Source: Polytrichum commune (taxonomy: Eukaryota > Streptophyta > Polytrichopsida > Polytrichales > Polytrichaceae). Taken from it: a stretch of 64,000 bases of DNA. Each line of letters begins with the position of its first letter. Position 1 is the stretch's first letter. The notes under the pieces were generated by a model. It was given only the letters and a program-made list of their open reading frames with translations, was not told the DNA's origin and made no database searches. Made by a program: the position numbers and the translations under genes. Below are positions 12,110 to 24,689 of the stretch, one piece after another. The stretch lies in contig OX485803.1 in NCBI GenBank assembly GCA_950295325.1, forward strand, positions 73,857,554 through 73,921,553, given 5' to 3'.

Positions 12110-12285
12110 AGCATGTAAATGAACGTCAATAAAGCATGTAGTGAACTTGGAAGTAAAGAATATTACAAAATCCTCATTAGCATTGAGATTAGAATGTGTG
12201 TGACTTACCATTTGAAAGGGTCTTTCTTCATTCTAGAATGAAACTTTTATTTAGTTTGTTTAGTTTATAATAGTTTAGTCAATAT
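12110..12285 (+). repeat. Dispersed repeat shared with the foldback at 43607
   Basis: The run from AACTTGGAAGTAAAGAATAT through CCTCATTAGCATTGAGAT to TTTAGTCAATATGG closely matches 43935-44110. It also matches, inverted, 44510-44690. A related CCTCGATAATA motif follows near 12471 and at 44984. This is a piece of the same element family lying inside the CACTA. Confidence 0.7.
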
Positions 12286-12953
12286 GGCATAGTTTATCCA
12301 TCATATATCACCTCCAAGAAAAATTCATTTTTTAGGTACAAATAACAAACTACACCATATCTTTGGTTGCACCATTCCAACTAAGATTTTCTAAGTCACC
12401 CCCCCTCGACATGAAGCACCTCATTATTATGACAAAGAAATCCAAATTGTCATAATATTGAATTTGTGACACCTCGATAATATGACGGTGTCCTCGTTTC
12501 CCAAACATGTCACATTTAAGAGGAGTAAAATATGTATGACTCAACAAAGTCATATGTTTATTTAATGGACAATATATTCCCATTGGTCATACGTGCATTA
12601 CTATGTGGAATCACCTAAATTCTGTTGACATCACTTGGAAAAGTAAGGTGGGAGTTCTTGGCTTTACTACATGAAGTAAATTATTGGTAATTGGGATGCT
12701 ACTTAAATTGGACTTACATGCCACAACCTTTACCTCACATTTTCTTGATTCTCACGAGATAGAGTGAAGTACATTACATAATTATCTACCAAGAGCAGTC
12801 ACATAAAAACACTTGCAACATTCAAAATCAAGTCATAATTGTACAAATAATATGTCATTCATGTTTCAAGATTCACTACTAGCAATGATAATTACAAAAC
12901 TCCATAGAGTTATATGTCTCAAAATCAATATGGTCTACAAGTCCACTATAGAC

Positions 12954-13265
12954 TCATATGGCCTCATACAACCTTAGACAATCAGTTGGCAAAACGACAA
13001 AATGTTTTTTTGCCTTGTCAATTGTAGTAATTGAAGGGTCGTCTTCATTAAGGGGATCAAGTAGGGGGTAGTTATCTTTATACGATTCAATGATCGTAAG
13101 AGAAACGTAGCCCTTACTTATCACCCTTGAGTGCAACATCCCACCTGCTACATTCTGAATAACACCATTTTCAATGAAGCACATCTTGGAGTCTTCCTCG
13201 TCATAACCACACATTTGACCACATCCCTCACGTTCTGCACATTGTAAGAGCCATATGTTAGTCAC
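12954..13265 (-). CDS. Tnp1/Transposase_23-like domain of CACTA element
   Basis: A 103-codon minus-strand frame. Its centre (KMCFIENGVIQNVAGGMLHS, then GYVSLTIIESYKDNYPL, then SITTIDKAKKHFVVLPTDCL) follows the pattern of the plant TNP1/En-Spm C-terminal domain: a glycine-rich G-V-[LI] strand, a hydrophobic V-x-[VI] strand, a pattern of prolines and a closing W/L-P-x-x-[LC]. That domain belongs to the accessory, terminus-binding protein of CACTA elements. The frame runs opposite to the TnpD gene at 20484, so the two diverge, which is unusual. Upstream minus-strand sequence (13300-13480) has basic stretches (KSKRKR, KKMEKKGDK) with stops and may be the rest of a decayed gene. The assignment rests on pattern only. 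Confidence 0.5.
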   Translation of the reverse strand: MTNIWLLQCAEREGCGQMCGYDEEDSKMCFIENGVIQNVAGGMLHSRVISKGYVSLTIIESYKDNYPLLDPLNEDDPSITTIDKAKKHFVVLPTDCLRLYEAI

Positions 13266-14300
13266 AAAAATATATTATTTTGCCTTGGGTGTTTTGAAAT
13301 TATATCATACTCCATGTTAAGTTAAATAACAAAACCTCACTAAATTTTGAAGTTGTTTAATCTTCTTTGAAGCCTTAGTAGCAAGGGGAGGTTTATCAAC
13401 CCGATGTTAATTCACATTCTATTTGTCACCTTTCTTCTCCATTTTTTTTGCCTTTCTTTGATGGGCTACACATCTCTTTCTCTTTGATTTGTTTACCTAC
13501 ATGACATCAGATGTTCACATTTGATAGTATGCTCCAAATTACTACCACAATTACCACCAATGATTGTTGTTTATCATGTCTACTCAACCATTTTAGCATG
13601 GAAATTCATAAATTCATTGTCTACAATCCTAGTGTACTAGATAATATGACCTCAGTCAACTTCAAACAATGTATGTCCAAATGAATTTGACCTCAAAACA
13701 TAGGCAATATAACTTAGCATAAATATTACTCAGTTTTATTCTCCTTTGTCTTTGGATCACCTTTCTGTAATATTGGCAACGCCTCCAAAATCAATTTCTC
13801 GTCTTCACTCAATCGTATCTACTTAGGTTTAGGTCATTTCTCCACTTTTGCATCCCCATTATGTTTTTGGATACCTTGGTTTGACGAAGGACTTGCAAAC
13901 GTGCGAATAATGCCACTGGAAATCTCTTGTACCTATTCATAATGACGTTTCCAATATGCGTATTAAACATTACCAAATATGTCTTCATTTATTTCGACAC
14001 ATACATTAACTTTGAAAAGTTAACCTCCATAAAATCAAACTTTGAAAATATAAAAAATCACATACATTAACTTTGAAATAAGCCACAAAGCTTTATACTA
14101 CCAATTTGTCGAAGTTTTTGGCTTATATAATACATTGGTGCATGCGTCATAATTGAATCGGGACCCGCGCCATGATAGCGTCAGGATGAGATAGAGGTTG
14201 AGCTTGGTAGTGATAGAGGCACAACACGGTCAAAAGGTGGATGTCCAACATCTTCGACTTTATCGGGGGGGGGGGGGTAAGTGATGCTTAATATGGTTTC
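13266..14300. other. CACTA interior, probable decayed minus-strand Tnp1 gene
   Basis: Short lysine-rich minus-strand frames separated by stops occur around 13330-13480. The rest is AT-rich without a convincing gene. A 13-nt G run ends the stretch at 14277. Confidence 0.35.
14265..14277 (+). repeat. Poly-G tract, 13 nt
   Basis: Uninterrupted run of G inside the CACTA element. Confidence 0.9.
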
Positions 14301-14324
14301 AGGTTATCTCCTCATGTAAGTCAC

Positions 14325-15190
14325 ATGAACAATGTAGGGCTTGAAGAGGTGAGGGCAAAGGTAAGAGAATTAGATTTAAAATTCAACACAATTCAAAGTT
14401 TGCTAGATGCAATGATGTCCATTGGAGACGACAATGAAACCCACCGCCTCGACACTATCAATTTTTCTTGTCCTCGTATCGCTCAGAGAACCACAAGATC
14501 TCATGCTTCACCTTTGCCTACCATCGTCGAGGAGACCTTTCCGTCAGTGCTAGAGGTTCCACCACCCCCTCCTACTGGTCTGGATTTTCGCCGGGTCACT
14601 ACTGTTCAAGAATCCAAAGTGGACGAGAAGCTCTGGCATATTGTTCGCGTTCCTTACAATTCCTCCAAGGCATGTTAGGCCATGCATGCTGTCACAAAAA
14701 AAAATGCACTGTAAAAATCGTCTCCAACTCCAAGAGCACCCCTGCCCCAGCATACCTTGGAGTTTGAAACTATTACAAATTCACTACACCTAAAGTCAAG
14801 AAGTTTTTTTTTTGCCCTGACGACATTGAGCGCTGTGTTAAAGGTTCACGACGCAAGTGGGTCAAAAAATTCTCTGCTGACCAAGAACGACCTCCGATCC
14901 CTCCCGTGTGGCCTGTCAAGCTTGGTACCAACCTCACTCGTCCGGAGATCCTCAAGCTTGAAAATGCCGGCTTTCAGCTCTTGCAGAAAGAGCGCATCAC
15001 GCCCACTCGCCTCTTTAACACATCCGCTCCTCCCCTGGACCTCTCCGGAGTAGACGTTCCAGCCAACCCAGACGCTTATCCTTCTTCCAGGCAATCCAAG
15101 TCTACCATACGGTCTGCCACCGCACCATCAACAAAACAAATGCAGATGGTGGAGTTTGCACGAGCTATGGACGGGACCATCTTGAAGGTC
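14325..15190 (+). CDS. Unrecognised element-borne protein, broken frame
   Basis: Two plus-strand frames look coding rather than random. The first, from 14325, is 117 codons: a short helical start (VRAKVRELDLKFNTIQSLLD) and a proline run (PPPPPTG). The second, read from about 14820 to 15190, includes SRRKWVKKFSADQERPPIPP, RPEILKLENAGFQLLQKERI and KQMQMVEFARAMDGTILKV. A poly-T/poly-A stretch and a frame change separate them. Local GC is higher than in the neighbouring element DNA. I do not recognise a family. Position inside the CACTA suggests an accessory gene or captured host sequence that has decayed. Confidence 0.35.
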
Positions 15191-15499
15191 ACTATGATTC
15201 CACGTCCTGGATTTGGTTGTGTGATCATGTTGCAGTCCAAGTGTCAGCCACAAACCCCCACCCTTAAGAGTCGTAATCCAGGTGAGAGCCCGTGGCCAAC
15301 ATGCACTTGTTTGACCCCTTCCGCCTTAGTATTCAATTCCACATATGCCCACCATGTAAATGTTGAACACACAATTCTTTATTTAAAGAACTCGAGGTGC
15401 CAAGTGTTTAGAAATACTTGCCCCCTTAATCTTAAGCCACACACATTGAACCCACAACTAAACAGATCTAATCCTCTATCCTACATACTTGCCTAATAC

Positions 15500-16700
15500 T
15501 TCCATGTCCCTACCTCTAACAACTTATCTCCACAACCAATTGAACTACCTAACTACTACACAACCCCTGCTTCTCTAGTGCTCAAGCTTAAATCAATATC
15601 CAGACCATAATTTATCACAGCTGTTGACCAAATTCCCTTAGCTCTCCCTCAGTCCTCGGACGTGGCATCCCCTTCTCACTACCAGTGACCGTAGCTGTCC
15701 CTAGCCCTTCCAGTAGCCCCCTGCAACCGTAAACCTCTAGATCTGCCTGACTTTGAGTTCGGCTGCACAATTTCCAGCGCCTGAGGCTCTCTGTTGCCGC
15801 CCCTTCCCCAGTACCCAATGCAGTCGCATTACTGGGAAGCATCAGGCCTTAATTCGCCGCCATCTTAGCGCTCATGAGTTGCAACGCATCCCGGCCCGCA
15901 TCAGAGTTCGGCATTCCAGCCAATGCAGCCCTTTTACCCACATTTCTCATTCTTATCACTCCCCTTCCCTCAACTTCTGATCACACCTTAGCTGCCTCAC
16001 GCCAGAAATCTGAGGCGCTCTGCAGGTGTTGAGGTACACAAGAGACACAACCCTTCGGGTTGCAGCATTCCTCGACTCACTCGCCCAGTGCCATTGCAGG
16101 GCACCCTCCTCTTCGGCTTTGGCTGTCTCCCCTGTTTCTTTTAATTCAATCTCTGCCCTTCCTCTCTTATGTTGGAATCTCCCTAGAGGCCACACCCTCC
16201 TTGCTCCAGGGGGTTAGCTGGCCTACTTCCTTGTTCATCATGCGGATTCCTCCCACATTCAGAGACCATCCTCTCTCCCCCCTGAGAAGAATTTCCTCAT
16301 TGCTTACTGAGCTACCTTCCCTTACGTAGGCGCACCTCTCAAGAGACTGGGGCTCGGCAGCTCCTTACCGCTCCCCTCTACCTCATTCCCGCACACACAC
16401 CACACCTTCCAGTAACCCTGTAGCGCCTCCTTCCGCCGTCCTCCTCCAACTGCCATCTCCCCTGGTCCTTGGCACCGGAATTCTCTAGGTTCCAGGGATA
16501 TCCCGAACCTTCAATTGTCCACCTCGGCAGCTGCCCAGAAAATAGCAGCACCCCCTCCCCTTAAACAAACATGAGGAACATCCATTCCTGATAATAAAAC
16601 TTGACCTTTGAGCAAGCCTAGCCTAACTAATTCCCAAGCCATTATACTAATCCCTTCACTCTAATTGACTACCACCCTATTCCTTAAAACTACTTTGGGA
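15500..16700. other. C-rich stretch inside the CACTA element, no gene called
   Basis: Clearly richer in C than its surroundings on the plus strand (many CCT, CCC and CTC runs). Several overlapping open frames exist on both strands, as expected from such composition, but none resembles a known family. It may be a foreign insert or a degraded transcribed region. Confidence 0.4.
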
Positions 16701-16790
16701 CCTAACTTAAGCATCACTCTTTTTATTATTTTTCTTTTTTAATTGTTCGATGCCCTTACCAAACCCTAGGTTTTTGATGATTTTTAGAGT

Positions 16791-17087
16791 AGAAGACACC
16801 TGTGGGCACAATATTGGGCTCACACCAAGCCTGCACCTACACAATCCATTTACCAACTCACCGTGAGTTCTCTGCCCGAGTGTAATTGCCCGGCCTTCAA
16901 GGATATGATATCAAAATTTGGCCGCAAACGAAATTCGTTCCTGCATTGTAAGCACCTCTACTTCATCTTTGTCAAGGTCTCTAATGTAGACCCTGACGTT
17001 GACTTGTTCATTCACGCCCCGACATTTAGCTTCAATGAGGTCAAACTCATCCTCGAAGGGCGCCTCTTGACACAATATACTTCCTAG
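16791..17087 (+). CDS. SWIM-type zinc finger frame (element-borne)
   Basis: The open frame reads WAHTKPAPTQSIYQLTVSS, then ECNCPAF, about 17 residues later LHCKHLYFIFVKV, and then FIHAPTFSFNEVKLILEGRL to a stop. The CxC...CxH arrangement, with a beta-like segment before it and an aromatic/hydrophobic strand after it, is the SWIM zinc-finger signature. SWIM domains occur in MULE transposases, FAR1-like factors and many uncharacterised plant proteins. Only the domain and about 30 flanking residues remain in frame; an upstream exon would be needed for a start codon. It sits inside the CACTA element, about 3.4 kb before the transposase. Confidence 0.6.
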   Translation, partial: RRHLWAQYWAHTKPAPTQSIYQLTVSSLPECNCPAFKDMISKFGRKRNSFLHCKHLYFIFVKVSNVDPDVDLFIHAPTFSFNEVKLILEGRLLTQYTS

Positions 17088-17970
17088 AATTCCTCTCAGC
17101 CTAGCACTATATTGTGCCCTCATAGATGTGGCCATTTCTGGACCTCATGTGAACTCATAATTGTTTGCTATAATAAATAAAATCTTATAAATTATTTTTA
17201 TTCCCTTCAAAATGTTGTATTACAATACTCAATTGTGCCATGTGTCACTCGCCCGGTTGAGCACTATATATTCAATTTGGAGGTGTTTTCTATGTCTACC
17301 AACTCTACTTCCGTGTTGCCAATCTCCTAGATGATTCGGACTTCATTTTATCGTCCCTTCTTGATGGAGGTGGACCCGGTCGAAGCAAATCAACGTACGA
17401 AACCGTTTTATCCTTCATTTGATCCTTCAATGGACGACGATGCGGCGATAATCCTGTCCTCATATATATTCAGCTCAACATACTCTCTTCGACCACAAAC
17501 AGTAATTGTTGTAGTCCAAGCTCTAGAGTTGACTCACACATAGGACAAAGACAAAAGTGATGGAATAAGAACGATGCAAGTTGGTCGTCCTATGTATTTT
17601 GATTGACTCATTCTTCAATTATACCAATTTCAAAAAAACTTTTCCATTTATTCTTTTTTGGGATCAACATTGGTTTTTATCATTTACTTATCTATTATAT
17701 CACAATTTTCCAATCATGTAAGCACTTCACGGTTTCCAAAGTCAATGAGACCATTTCAAATTCAGGGCTTTTTTATTTAATTTATGACCTATACATTCCA
17801 CGGAAATAGGTCACAAATTTTTACTATTTTTGAGAGAAATCTAGAATATTCCGAGTATTTTCGAATCTCTTTTAAATTCTAAATTTAGTCTAGGAAGTTT
17901 ACTATTTTTACTTCCTCTCTGCTCACATAGGAGTGTCGTCCGGATGTGTATTAGTTTGTGAAGTAACGAG

Positions 17971-18002
17971 TTTAGGGTTTAGGGTGCATGTAGGGTTTAG
18001 GG
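17971..18002 (+). repeat. Interstitial telomere-like TTTAGGG copies
   Basis: TTTAGGG units occur at 17971-17984 and 17992-18002, separated by a few bases and followed by an eight-G run. The unit is the plant telomere repeat; the number of copies is small. Confidence 0.7.
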
Positions 18003-18019
18003 CTCGGGGGGGGCACTCC

Positions 18020-20480
18020 CTTGTATATTTTGCATACACCTGCGATAATGACCTATTAAAATGGGGGCTATTTACCTATGAGAAAGGATTATAAGGGATG
18101 CTAATTTTTGAAATAATGGTAAATTGTTGTGATTATTTGCACCCTATTGGTAATTATAAATTCTTGGATGGTTGATTTTATGGTACCCTATATTACTTAT
18201 ATGTCCAGGCTTCCGGTGGTGATTGCTTGATTGTTTTCGATTGTTTGGAAGCCAAATCCTCTGATTGTTCCAGGGCCTCGGAGAAGCAGAGTGCCACTCT
18301 TGCACCAAGTTGAGGTCTGCCAACTAGGGTTGACGGAGGCGGGGGGCGAGAGAGGGCGGGAGCAGAGTCCGGGGAGTTCTGTAGAGGAAACGGCTAATTG
18401 CTGAGCTTTCTGGAGGTAGCTAGGATTTTTTAATTTTTACCCGAGAGTGGGCCTAGAGAGTGCAAAATTTATCGGTTGATAGCCCCCATTTCCTAATGTA
18501 TTTAGGCAATTAGCCGGCATTTATTTTTCATTTATGCAATTTCCGAAAGGTCTAAAGTGGGGCCGGTTTTATATTTTGGTGGCAAAGTATTTAATTTTTG
18601 AAACTATCGCTTTTTCTCCATGATATTTTATATGTACCACTTAGGTAATTTAATCATGTTTTGTCAAATGCTATATTACATATAATCATGTTTCACAATC
18701 CCAGAGCACCCTATACTACATCTAATAATTTTACAAATTTTATGCCAAATTTTTATACAAGACCCTATATTTTATCGCACGTAGTTCCTACGTTTTTCGC
18801 CAGTGCCCCCCCCCCCCCCAAGGTTTAGGGTCACAAAGTTATAAAAGGGTATAGAGGTTGCCATTCATATGAGCCAAATGTGTTCATATTTCTTGGAACT
18901 TGTTTGAAAATCCTTGCTCTTAGAACCGCAGTATCTTAAATCCTTACCCTTCTTTCTTGTGCCCAAACTCACTTCAAATTGTAATAGAGTCTAATTTTAG
19001 GGGATGGCAATAAATTGATGACAATATAGGCTCAAACAATTTGGACAAATACAAATACATTTATTTGTTTGAGTTCTAATAGGTAATTATGTATTTTAGT
19101 TAAATATATTTTAACGTGTATCTATGGAAATGATTAATAAAAGAAAGTTTGTAGTTAAGGGTATATTGAAGTTATATTGAGATAAATTTGATTATTTAAG
19201 ACCCATCAGTAAGTCATATTTCAATGAAAATAAAATAAACAAGGTGGTCAGAGTGAGAGTCAAGTTAGCCAACTTCAATAATGTGAAGTGCAAGCATCTA
19301 ATACATTATCTAGGGTATCATGGAATCATGGAATCATAATCACATTATAAAAGCATGATATATAATGAGGAATCAAGTTATAAACTTGTGCCTTTAAATG
19401 AGAATTATTCAATTGACCAAATTGATATTATATGAAGGGGTGTCATAGAGTTATACAATATACTTAGAGTACGAGAGGTTATTACGACGCGAGCAAAGGG
19501 CATCGTGAAGTCATAATCATACCTAGGGTACCATAATGCTCATAACTTATAGTAAGATATTTGATCATTTCATCTTATCATTGTAGAACAAAATTTTTAT
19601 AGGGGTCTATATGGTTTTATTTAATATTTTAGATTGTTGCGTAGGATTTAGAGTTTAGGGTTCACTTCATAGAGTTATATTGGAGATGCATATCTCCAAT
19701 ATTAAGTGAAATGTGAGGAAACATATCACTTTGTATAATACAAATACGACTTCCAGTAGTCATGCAATATAAAAACATAATTTAAATTTAACTGCATGGT
19801 TTGGACCTTTAGATTGGCCATTATAAAAAACTAAACCTTCATAAATACATTAGATTATTGGTTATAGGGTTTAAGTTTTGATCCCTAATGTATATAATAG
19901 AGGGATTAGGGCATGATTTTAGGTAGCTTAATTTTATGGAATAACTATTTAAATCAATCATTTTATGATTATCAAATTAATCAAATTTTTTAATTTTTTT
20001 AAAAACTTTAATTAGGTCATTCTTTTATATCTTTCATTCTATTATTTTCTTAAAGTTAAAGGTTATAAATTATGGCTATAGGTTATGGGATTTGAAGTTT
20101 GATGGCTAGGGTTAAAGATTAAGAGTATATGGTATAGGTATGTCACATCAATAATCAATGCTAAGTGCTTTAATTGATGACGTTGGGGTCTACAAGAACT
20201 TTGGGGTTTATATTTATATATTGAGTTCAAATATGTAACAATACACATTTAAATATATTTTTGGTGCTAAGGGATATGATTTAACTTGTAGGTTATGAAA
20301 TTTGTGTGTAGGAAAAATATTCTGACTAAAAGCACTTGTTTTGTTTTCTAATTCTTGGTATATATATAGGAGGTACACAATGTTTTTTACATTGCACAAA
20401 AATACATATGTATGGCGACACAAGAAGGGAGATACATGACAATATAATGAGATAATGATTTTAAAAGAAAATTAGATAAA
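18020..20480. other. CACTA interior, AT-rich, no gene
   Basis: No convincing coding frame on either strand. The stretch contains one 14-nt C run (18806-18819) and a TTTAGGGT match near 18824. It probably represents the element's untranslated or intronic DNA upstream of the transposase. Confidence 0.5.
18806..18819 (+). repeat. Poly-C tract, 14 nt
   Basis: Uninterrupted run of C inside the CACTA element. Confidence 0.9.
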
Positions 20481-20483
20481 GAC

Positions 20484-23400
20484 ATGACACTAGAAAAAAA
20501 TGCAGAAATGATACAGGATAATGATGAAGAAGTGGAGGTAATCCGGATGGTCAATGAATGTTTTAGGAGGTATGATGGTTTACTCGAATGTAATAATACC
20601 ATTTCAAACAAAGTGGAAATGGAAGAAGATTTTCATGAAGTTAATGAAGAATTGGATGAATTGGCTGATATAAAATCATATTTGAATGATGAAGATAATA
20701 ATGACAACGCTAAGAACATAGAAGAATTATTGAAGGAAGGTAGAATGAAGATATTTAAGGACAACCCTAGTAACCAGTTGCAAGCGGTTCTTGTGCTCCT
20801 CAATATATGCATCATTTTGGGAGTTTCAAACGTATGTGTTGATGAATTATTAAAACAACTAAAACATGATTTACTTCCAAAAGAAAATACTTGCCCTCCA
20901 TCACATCATAAGACCAAGAAAATGATGAAAAAATTGGATTTGAGCTACAATACTATCTATGCGTGCAAGAATAACCATTGTTTGTTCATGAATGAATTCA
21001 AGGATGCAAAAGAATATTCTGAATGCAAGGAATTTCGGTATGTCTCCAACTTCGATACCATTCCAGTGAAAGTGTTGCGACATTTTCCTCTTATCCCTTG
21101 TTTGCTCCGAATGTACCGATGCAAACGGTTGGTTAGGCTTGTGACGCGACATGTTGAGGAAAAAAACAGATACTAAATGAAGATCGATTGTGGATTCCAA
21201 GGCGTGAAAACACATGGATGCTAGGTGGCCAGAGTTTACCAAAGAGCCAAGAAATCTACGCTTGGCACTACCTTTGAATGGTGTCAATCCCTTTTCCAAC
21301 CAATCTTTAAGTCATTCTACATGGCCAATTGTATTGCTAAACTATAATTTGCCACCATGGTTGATTACCAAATGATTTTTTATGATGCTCTCTTTAATGA
21401 TTCCTAGCAAATAGTATGTTAAAGAAGAAAACATACACGTGTACTTAGCACCACTCATTGAAGAACTACAAAAGTTGCAGAAATTGGTAAAGGCAATTGA
21501 TGGATCATTATTAAAGAAGATAAAAGAATGTGTAGTGGAGAAAGATAACACAAATCCAGATTTCAAGCTTCAAACAATTCTTATGTAGAGCATTCATGAT
21601 TTTCCAACTTATGGATTGTTTGCCAGGCAAGTTGCAAAGGGGTACAAAGGTTGTCATCCATGTGGGCCAAATGTGTTAACAAAAAAGTCCAAGTCCTTAG
21701 GGAAAAATGTTTATTTTAGTCATCGTTGTTATGTGACAATGCACCATCTATATAGATGATTGAAAGCTAGCTTTGACAAACAAGAAGAAAGTCAAACACC
21801 CTCGCAAGTATTGCTTCCACGTGACATTTTACAATTTGCAAAACAAAGAGAAGATTAGTTGGTAAAGTCAACCAAAATAAAAGGAGACAAACTAGATCCA
21901 ATACATGAGCATAGAGTGAAGAGGAAGAACGTCCTCTTTGCAACACCGTATTGGAAGGTGCAACCTGCAAGCTTATATTGCAATTATTGGACATATCTTA
22001 TAGGTCCTACTTAAACATCACTAGTTCTATAGTGAACAATTTTCTAGTGTTACTGTCAAAGTAAATGTAGACCATGACTACTGGAAGTAATTGAACATGA
22101 CTATTAAAAATGATTAAACATACCTAGTTGTAATCATATTAATGTTCTTATACTTATATATGTAGTAATTATGAAAGCAAACATCTCTATGTAGTTGTAT
22201 AGTCAGAAAGGGTTTTATTTATTGTAATACTATGTGAAATTTTATCATCTAATATTTGATAGGCATCTATAGTTAACATGATATATTTTGGTGGAACAGG
22301 GCCTCCTTATACGCAATACATTGGATGTAATGCATTGTGAGAAAAACAAAACAGAAAGTCTCATGAAAACCATATTTGGGGAGAAGGATACATTGAAGGT
22401 TCGTATGGACTTAAAAGAAGCCAACATACGGCCGTATTTGTGGCCCATATCAGGGAAAAAACTAGGAAGCTTGACTTTGCCGCAAACTTCATATATGCTC
22501 ATAAAAAATGAAAAACGAAAAAAAATAAAAGAAAAAAAAGTTGTGGATGTCGTGCGGCAAATGAAAACTCCAACTCATTATGTTGGCCAATTGCAAAAAA
22601 GAGTTCACATGGATGAGAGCCTCAAAGGATTGAAATCCCATGAATACCATGTCCTTCTACAAAAAATCTTGTTCCTTTGTATACGCACAATCATGTCGAA
22701 GGAGGTTCGTATGTGTATAATAAGATTAAGTTGTATGTTTAATCGCTTATGTGAAAAAATCATCGATCCATCAGGAATGATTGAATTACAAGAGGATACA
22801 GCCATCACCTTGTGCTTGCTCACAAAAAAGTTTCCACCGGCATTTTTTGATGTGATGACCCATTTGTTGGTGCACTTGGTTGAAGAATTAGATATTTGTG
22901 GGCCCGTACATGCCAGTTGGAAAGGTACTTGAAGACATTGAAGAACTATGTTTAAAATCGCGCAAGACTTGAAGCAAGTATGGTTGAAGGATATACCATA
23001 GATAAAGTTTTTTGCTTTTGTATGGAGTATATGTAAATATATACTATTACAAGTCGTGGAGTATGGGATAACAAGGAGGATTCTACAATGAATGATGAAA
23101 TACTTGAAGGTATTGGACAACCAAGAATACTAACACCCGAGCTACGCAATTGGATATATGAATTTGTAGTGAATAATGTGATGCCCTTAGAGTCATGAAA
23201 AGAGTAAGCAACTTCATCCCAAACGCAGAATTAATGCATTGATATTTGTAAATAAATTTTGGCACTAATAAAATGAAACCCTATTTTTTGTTATGTTAAT
23301 TGGAAATGAATTTGGATAGTGATATAAAATAATGCATATCACTAATACATGTCATTTATTAATGTTTAGAGTGCACATATATTTGAAACATTAGATGCAT

Positions 23401-24287
23401 CAAGAAATTGTTTTATTTTATAGACGTCACACTGCAATTGTGACATAACGCAAATTGGATCCTAAAGACTTTCGAAGGAGAGGTGACATGATTATATATC
23501 CTGAAAATCTCCAAGATCAACATTTTTCCAAATGGTTTAAATCGGAAGTTTCACGTATCAAACAAGCATGACAAAATATTGACGATGATGTATTGGTCTT
23601 GTCCTTCTACCTTCTAGCCAAGCAACATCGTACCTCTTCATATGTGCTTTCGAAATCCATATTCATGTGCGTAGTACAAAAGGGACTTTGACAACAATGG
23701 ATTCAGGTGTGGCCGCCACATTCTCTCAACATTGTCGCTCAAGTGTACGTGACAGAAACTTGAAGGCGGCAAACTTGGACTATGCTGAATGGGTGGAAGA
23801 AATATTAGTTGTGGACTATGGTCAATATAATTTTGTTGTGTTGTATTGTAATTGGGTGACGGCAAAAATGGTTGGGCAAAATGCTACTATGAAGCAAGAT
23901 GATTATGGTCTTAGCCTCATGAACTTTGACAAATTAGTGCCATTATCAGCGGAATCTTTTGCATTTCCACTCAATGTTGAGCAAGTTATCTTTGCGGATG
24001 ACTTAAACAATCTTGGATAAAAGTTGGTTCTTCGGAAAGAGCCAAGGGGAGCAAGAGTTATTTATGGCAAAGATTTTTTTCCGGACATAGCATGCCTATC
24101 TTTAGGCAATGTTGAAGAGCATTGTGGATTAGTACCACAATCATTGGACAATGATGCAACACCAATTGATCCAAAATTAGATGAGGTTGTGGTTTTAAAC
24201 AATGATCAAATGGTTGTAGTTTTGAACACAAATGAAGATGAGGATGAATTTGGAATTGAAGAAGTTGAAAATGCTCTAGTAGATTAA
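20484..24287 (+). pseudogene. CACTA TnpD/Tnp2-type transposase, decayed
   Basis: Family features appear in the expected order. At 20484-21176 a 230-codon frame has KLDLSYNTIYACKNNHCLFM and VLRHFPLIPCLLRMY, matching the Tnp2 N-terminal zinc-ribbon region. At about 21250-21690 come LPLNGVNPFSNQSLSHSTWP, YNLPPWL and IHDFPTYGLFARQVAKGYKG. At 22288-22932 come NTLDVMHCEKNKTESLMKT and the DUF4218 part (LKGLKSHEYHVLLQKILFL, CEKIIDPSGMIELQE, KKFPPAFFDVMTHLLVHLVE). At 23667-24287 comes the DUF4216-like end (YNFVVLYCNWVTAKM, FAFPLNVEQVIFADD) and an acidic tail. Stops and frame shifts lie between these blocks (for example TAA at 21174 and near 24018), besides possible introns. The protein would cut the element at its CACTA ends in the nucleus. 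Confidence 0.85.
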
Positions 24288-24439
24288 ATAAAAATATGTG
24301 ATGTGCTTAGACATTCTGAATATTGTGTAGTCATATGTACAATTCATTATTAATCCATTACAAATGGGAAATGTTTGGTGTGAGTATTCAACGCACATTT
24401 AAAAACTTATAACATGTCTGAATTGATTATATCAAATCT

Positions 24440-24671
24440 ACCACTTCACTATCCATAGTCATGCATGTTCTCAAAGACGTTTCCAAATACGTTCTCAAGT
24501 ATGTTCCCAAGTGAATTTATGTCCCACTTCACTAACATTTATGCACAAAGTTAACTCAGACATACCATGAGTAGAGGTAGAATTCAACCATTTCACTAGT
24601 TCACTATTAATAGTAACAAGAAACATGTAGTGAAGTGGGTGTTGGAATAAAAAACATGTTTTGTTGTAGTG
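24440..24671 (+). repeat. Right subterminal repeats and TIR of CACTA element
   Basis: CACTTCACTA-type motifs recur in both orientations (24444, 24515, 24590-24605 and, inverted, 24628), ending in TGTTTTGTTGTAGTG at 24657-24671. Such arrays are the binding sites for the accessory transposase in this superfamily. Confidence 0.65.
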
Positions 24672-24689
24672 GATGCATGCCTATGAACT

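Larger units (their letters stand above)
9376..24671 (+). mobile_element. CACTA (En/Spm) DNA transposon, about 15.3 kb
   Basis: The left end reads CACTACAACAAAACACGT at 9376. The right end, read inward on the minus strand from 24671, is CACTACAACAAAACATGT. This is the canonical CACTA terminus, identical over 15 bases. Subterminal motifs of the form TTCACT and AGTGAA recur near both ends (9520-9595 and 24440-24640), as in this superfamily. Inside lie TnpD-type transposase coding sequence, a Tnp1-like domain and a SWIM frame. The 3-bp flanks are GGT on the left and GAT on the right, so the target duplication is imperfect. Stops and shifts in the transposase indicate the copy is not autonomous now. 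Other repeats are nested within it. Confidence 0.8.

Noticed and set aside
15753-16329. Overlapping frames on both strands in the C-rich part of the CACTA element
   Set aside because: All frames are similarly open because of base composition; none shows a motif.
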